Position numbers and translations under genes: made by a program. Below are positions 60,578 through 64,000 of a DNA stretch of 64,000 bases, piece by piece (within the stretch, counting starts at the first letter, position 1; each line of letters opens with the position of its first letter). Below the pieces are notes generated by a model. It did not search any database, was not told the origin of the DNA, and was given only the letters and a program-made list of their open reading frames with translations. Source of the DNA: Rhizorhabdus sp049889055 (GTDB lineage: Bacteria; Pseudomonadota; Alphaproteobacteria; Sphingomonadales; Sphingomonadaceae); assembly GCF_049889055.1 (NCBI RefSeq), contig NZ_JBLTWO010000014.1, positions 1 through 64,000 of the forward strand, given 5' to 3'.

Positions 60578-61054
60578 CTAGTCCTGCCCTATCTCGCAAG
60601 GCTCATCTGAACTATACTCGAGGTCGGTTCGCTTCAGGGATATTCCATCGGTTGTGAAAATCGTCGCGGTCTGCATGCGTCGGTTCAACCATCCTAGCAC
60701 GGCCGCCTTCCCTTCCACGTCGCGGCAGTTTGCCAGTTCAGCGCCAACGGGAAGTTCGATGGAGAACACCCGATAGATCATCTCCGTCCCGACGCCACCC
60801 AAAGGACTGCGCTCGATTGGGCGGGTTAGGGCAACGACCATGGTCGTCCCCTTCCGAAGCTGCACCATCAAGCATTGGTCGTTAAACTTGCCAGACGGCA
60901 CACACCAAGAGTGGCTGGTTTCAACCGTCCAATCATCCAAGCTGTGCCCGGAGACGATACGGCCCAATAAGGCATCCGTCTCCGGAGCCGCCGCCGCACA
61001 GGCGGACGCCAAAGAGGCGATGATTGCGAACCAAAATCCACGATTGCGGCACAT
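60578..61054 (-). CDS. Exported protein, unknown
   Basis: A 158-residue protein with a signal peptide (FWFAIIASLASACAAAAPET) and four Cys in the mature part (HSWCVPSG, DQCLMVQL, ANCRDVEG, EPCEIGQD), probably two disulfides. The core reads GTTMVVALTRPIERSPLGGV. I do not recognise it. It is minus strand inside the photosynthesis cluster, lower in GC than its neighbours, and probably unrelated to phototrophy. Confidence 0.65.
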   Translation of the reverse strand: MCRNRGFWFAIIASLASACAAAAPETDALLGRIVSGHSLDDWTVETSHSWCVPSGKFNDQCLMVQLRKGTTMVVALTRPIERSPLGGVGTEMIYRVFSIELPVGAELANCRDVEGKAAVLGWLNRRMQTATIFTTDGISLKRTDLEYSSDEPCEIGQD

Positions 61055-61156
61055 TCGCTACCCAATATTCCATCCGCTGAACTTCCGCTACGGGTCGATC
61101 CGTGATCGATAGCTTTCAGCTGCGACCGCTTAGCATCCGCGCGGGGTGGGTAGCTG

Positions 61157-61507
61157 TCATTCGCTGCGATGTGGCCCATTATCGTTACACTGAACGGCCC
61201 ATGCGTGATCTTCCTTCACGTCAAAGGTGAACCAGACGACGGCGCATCCACCGTGAACTACGAACGGAATATCTTTATCGCTGACCCAAATTCGGCCACC
61301 TGCCCCTTCGACCACATACAACGCTCGAACAGTTTTCCGGCGCTCCTTAGCTTTCCAACTATAATAGCGTTTGTAGTTCGATATTGGGGATGCATCGGGC
61401 GGCAGGGTAACACGCTGCTCGATGTGCTGCATCAATCGGTCGTGCCCGCTTGGAGAGTGGGCACAACCTCCTATGAGCAGGAGCGACGGCAATACTAGCA
61501 GCTTCAT
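61157..61507 (-). CDS. Small lipoprotein, unknown
   Basis: A 116-residue protein with a lipobox signal (MKLLVLPSLLLIGGCAHSPS). The mature part is basic in the middle (KRYYSWKAKERRKTVRALYV) and contains GGAGGRIWVSDKDIP-like strands (VVEGAGGRIWVSDKDIPFVV). It is not recognised. Like the gene before it, it is AT-richer than the cluster around it and may have arrived by insertion between hemA and the DUF3422 gene. The 185 nt upstream contain no feature I can name. Confidence 0.6.
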   Translation of the reverse strand: MKLLVLPSLLLIGGCAHSPSGHDRLMQHIEQRVTLPPDASPISNYKRYYSWKAKERRKTVRALYVVEGAGGRIWVSDKDIPFVVHGGCAVVWFTFDVKEDHAWAVQCNDNGPHRSE

Positions 61508-61692
61508 GCTATCGTTATATGAGTTCTTAGAACGCCAGCAATGGGTTGAGAGCCGACAGGCGGGTTTGCGATCTTGCTGTCCGCTCTAGCTCTATAGCAG
61601 GCCGTTCTGCACCGATGACGCAGAAGGCAGCTCGCCTTGCACCTTTGTGAAAGTGGGAAAGCTCTCTACCACGGCGAGCTTCGTCGATCCAC

Positions 61693-62943
61693 CTACTCGT
61701 GCAGCTTCCGTTGCACCCGCATCAGGGCCAGCGCGACGATCGTCAGCACCAGCGGCACGACGCCGGCCATAGCCACCTTGTAGGACAGCCCCGGCACCGC
61801 GCCGACGACATAGCCGATCAACGCGACCAGATAATAGCTGATCGCGACCACCGACAGACCTTCGACCGTCTGCTGCAGCCGCAACTGCACCTCGGTCCGG
61901 CGGTCCATCGACGCGAGCAGCACGGTATTCTGCTTAGCCAGCGCGGTATCGATCCGGGTGCGCAGCAATTCGCTGGTCCAGGCGGCGCGCTGCGACAGAT
62001 CCTCCAGCCTGGCGGAGAAGCTGTCACAGGTCCGCACGGCCGGCGTCAGCCGCCGTTCGGTGAAGTCGGCCAGCGTCTGGTGGCCACGCACCAGCCCGAT
62101 CTGGAGCGAGGCCAGCCGGTCGGTGCTGAGCTGGGCATAAGCGCGCGTGGCGCTCATGCGATAGCGGGTCTCGGCGACGATCCGCGCGAGTTCGGCCGAG
62201 AGAAAGGTCAGCTCGTCGAGCAGCTCGTCGTCCTGCGACGTCCGCTCCGACACCGCGCCGGTCAGCTCCGCCAGCCGCGCCTCGAGCTCGGACACGCGCG
62301 GAGTGAGCCGCTGCGCGAGCGGCAGGCCGAGCAGCGCCATATTGCGGTAATTGCCGAGTTCCTGAAGCCGCATCAGAAGCTGCGCGGGCTCGTCGAGCGC
62401 CAGATCCCGATCGAGCACCAGCAGCCGGCCATAGCCGTCCTCGTGCAAGCGAAAATCCGACATGATCCTGGCGGCGCCGGACGCCACGTCGCACACCACC
62501 GTCGCCTCGGAGGAGAACCAGCGATCGCGTTCCTCCGCCGACGGTTCCGGTCGATCGCGCGGGGCAAAGGCGATCTGGGTCGCGCGGATCACGTCGCCGG
62601 GCAGGTCGGCCAGGATCCGGCTGAGCAGCGGTTCGAACAGCGCCTCGTCGAACGGCGCATCATAGGGCCCTTCACGGATCAGCGTGTGGCTGACGAATTC
62701 GGTGTGCCGCTCCCACACCAGGGTGAAGCCGTCGAGGGCGATGACGCCATATTTGGCGGCGACCGGAACGATCGCCCGGCTGCCCTGGGCCAGCGCGTCC
62801 ATATGCGCGCGGCTCGCTTCGCCGCCGCCCTCGCCGGTCAGGGTGATGATCTGCATGAGGCGGCACGGCGCCGACAGGCGCGGAAGCCGCCGGACGTGCA
62901 TCTCCTCCGACAGCGAAGCGCGCAGGGCGTGATTGCGCATCAT
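61693..62943 (-). CDS. DUF3422 family membrane protein
   Basis: A 416-residue protein. The N-terminal half is globular (LPRLSAPCRLMQIITLTGEG, then WERHTEFVSHTLIREG); the middle is a long helical, coiled-coil region (LEARLAELTGAVSERTSQDD); two membrane helices end it (LSVVAISYYLVALIGYVVGA and VVPLVLTIVALALMRV). This is the DUF3422 family of proteobacteria, function unknown. The ATG at 62943 (MMRNHALRASL) is chosen because longer frames run into the pufC terminator. Confidence 0.85.
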   Translation of the reverse strand: MMRNHALRASLSEEMHVRRLPRLSAPCRLMQIITLTGEGGGEASRAHMDALAQGSRAIVPVAAKYGVIALDGFTLVWERHTEFVSHTLIREGPYDAPFDEALFEPLLSRILADLPGDVIRATQIAFAPRDRPEPSAEERDRWFSSEATVVCDVASGAARIMSDFRLHEDGYGRLLVLDRDLALDEPAQLLMRLQELGNYRNMALLGLPLAQRLTPRVSELEARLAELTGAVSERTSQDDELLDELTFLSAELARIVAETRYRMSATRAYAQLSTDRLASLQIGLVRGHQTLADFTERRLTPAVRTCDSFSARLEDLSQRAAWTSELLRTRIDTALAKQNTVLLASMDRRTEVQLRLQQTVEGLSVVAISYYLVALIGYVVGAVPGLSYKVAMAGVVPLVLTIVALALMRVQRKLHE

Positions 62944-62976
62944 GCCCCGCGCGCTCGCAGTGTCGGAAAGTCTGGA

Positions 62977-63004
62977 CCCGCGCCGCTCGAACCAGCGGCG
63001 CGGG
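62977..63004 (-). terminator. Hairpin ending the puf operon
   Basis: CCCGCGCCGC and GCGGCGCGGG pair perfectly with an 8-nt loop, 6 nt after the pufC stop. On the minus strand TCCAGACTTTCC follows. Confidence 0.65.
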
Positions 63005-63010
63005 CCATCG

Positions 63011-64000
63011 TCATTGGGCTGCCGCGACCTGCGTGCCCGTTGCCGGCGCCATCGCAATGGACGGAGCGGGCGCCGGTGCCGCCGGTGCGGGCGCCTGGAT
63101 CAGCCAGGGCGCCTGGTCGACCATGCTCACGCCGCCGAGGGGCTTGTTCACGCCCTGGTGGCAGGTGGTGCAGTTGACCTTGTACGGATCGCCCATCGGC
63201 CCCTTGCGATTGGCCGGGAAGACCGACGCAAGCGGGGTGATGTAGCTGTTGTTGGCATCGCGCACCATGCGGATGCCGTACCAGGCCTGAGCACGCTGGG
63301 CCCGGCTACGGTTCCAGGCGGCGAAGGACTGGCTGTTGTGGCAGAAGGTGCAGTTCACCCCCAGTGCCTGGCTGGTGTGCATCATCAGGCCATAGGTCTT
63401 CTCGGTGGCGTGGATCGACGCCGTGTGATCGGACGGCAGAGCCTTGGTCGACGCCACCCGGATATTTTCCTTCCCGGCGAGATAGGCGCTGAACCCGCCT
63501 GACGGCAGCGAAGCATAGGCAACTACGGGAGTAGGCGTGTTCTGCCCATGCTTGTTGCCGCGGATGGATCGCGGATTGGGCGGTCCTTCCTCTTGCGCCC
63601 AGATGTTCGCCGGCACCGGCTGTCCGCGGTGACAGGTGAAACAGGTGACGCCGGTCTGTTTGACGTGGCTCGACCAACCCGTGTTGATCTGGCGCGTCAT
63701 CAACAGCATGCGTCGGGCGACGATCTTGGTGTACTTCTCGTCCGACGCCATATTTTCGGGATTATGGCAGTAATTGCATCCCTGTTCGGCCGGCGCGACC
63801 CATTGGCTGATCTGTGCCATCATATGGTCGAACCGGTCCTTGCTCATGCTGCCGAGCACCGGGACGTTCTGGTAGGCCGATGACGCCAGGTCCCCGCCCT
63901 CGGGCGGAAGCGGATAGGCGATCGGAGGAATGGTCGCCGGCGGAGGCACATTGTCCTTGTCGACGATCAGGTTCATGCCGGTGCCGCGATAGCCCACCTG
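63011..64000 (-). CDS. pufC: Tetrahaem reaction-centre cytochrome c, 5' end cut
   Basis: The 329 C-terminal residues of PufC, the RC-bound cytochrome that re-reduces the special pair. Four haem sites are present: GCNYCHNPE, TCFTCHRGQ, NCTFCHNSQ and NCTTCHQGV, so the full tetrahaem set is intact. The signal peptide or lipobox lies outside the window. A Pro/Ala-rich tail (PAPAAPAPAPSIAMAPA) follows the last haem. It is the last gene of a puf operon that continues to the right on the minus strand. Confidence 0.95.
   Translation of the reverse strand, partial: QVGYRGTGMNLIVDKDNVPPPATIPPIAYPLPPEGGDLASSAYQNVPVLGSMSKDRFDHMMAQISQWVAPAEQGCNYCHNPENMASDEKYTKIVARRMLLMTRQINTGWSSHVKQTGVTCFTCHRGQPVPANIWAQEEGPPNPRSIRGNKHGQNTPTPVVAYASLPSGGFSAYLAGKENIRVASTKALPSDHTASIHATEKTYGLMMHTSQALGVNCTFCHNSQSFAAWNRSRAQRAQAWYGIRMVRDANNSYITPLASVFPANRKGPMGDPYKVNCTTCHQGVNKPLGGVSMVDQAPWLIQAPAPAAPAPAPSIAMAPATGTQVAAAQ

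Noticed and set aside
61699..63177. 492-codon plus frame at the right end
   Set aside because: Antisense to DUF3422 and pufC.
1..64000. CRISPR array, rRNA operon, riboswitch or replication origin
   Set aside because: I saw no regular repeat-spacer array, no rRNA sequence, and no recognisable riboswitch or origin pattern.

Overview
The window is GC-rich DNA from an alphaproteobacterium, most probably a sphingomonad that is an aerobic anoxygenic phototroph. The evidence is an oxygen-dependent cyclase gene (acsF), a ppsR/aerR regulator pair, the block bchFNBHLM-lhaA-puhABC-acsF-puhE-hemA, an UrcA-type protein and an alphaproteobacterial LexA-type box. Both ends are cut inside genes: otsA on the left and pufC on the right.

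Layout. 1-3382 (minus): trehalose operon otsB-GH15-otsA. 3737-6964: UrcA protein, a Nudix-DUF47 fusion with a PiT phosphate transporter, and an exported VOC protein. 7033-10570: a mobile element with perfect 20-bp terminal inverted repeats, carrying an IS1-like transposase, a tRNA-Val(CAC)-like sequence, a HigB toxin, a HigA-metalloprotease fusion and three unknown small genes. Its right repeat supplies the stop codon of a tetR gene. 10553-15268: tetR and a divergent acyl-CoA degradation operon (dehydrogenase, thiolase, SDR, enoyl-CoA hydratase). 15326-19950: two histidine kinases and a LuxR-type response regulator. 20132-31809: globin-coupled chemoreceptor, CHASE4/GGDEF/EAL protein and a chemotaxis operon STAS-cheA-cheR-cheB-cheD-cheY-cheW-cheB2-unknown. 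31878-35760: DUF2256, FeS photolyase, and a TonB siderophore receptor with a Fur-like site. 35794-37615: a toxin-like nuclease and putative immunity gene behind a match to the LexA box GTTC-N7-GTTC. 37988-64000: lipoprotein cytochrome c and the photosynthesis gene cluster.

Photosynthesis cluster. Left of 45.2 kb the minus strand reads aerR, ppsR, bchG, a PucC-like carrier gene, bchP, tspO and a small membrane protein that appears to start at CTG. Right of it, bchF to hemA form one plus-strand superoperon with 1-14 nt overlaps at nearly every junction. It makes bacteriochlorophyll (ALA synthesis, Mg chelation, methylation, cyclase, dark protochlorophyllide reduction, 3-vinyl hydration) and the reaction-centre H subunit with its assembly factors. 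Geranylgeraniol attachment and reduction are encoded on the left arm. A convergent puf operon enters from the right with pufC as its last gene. Three minus-strand genes with no evident photosynthetic role separate hemA from pufC. A palindromic REP-like element sits between bchN and bchB.

Points most worth a second look: the LexA-box toxin locus, the mobile element with its tRNA-like sequence and passenger genes, the translated palindrome between bchN and bchB, a second CheB lacking its catalytic histidine, and the CTG-start gene after tspO.
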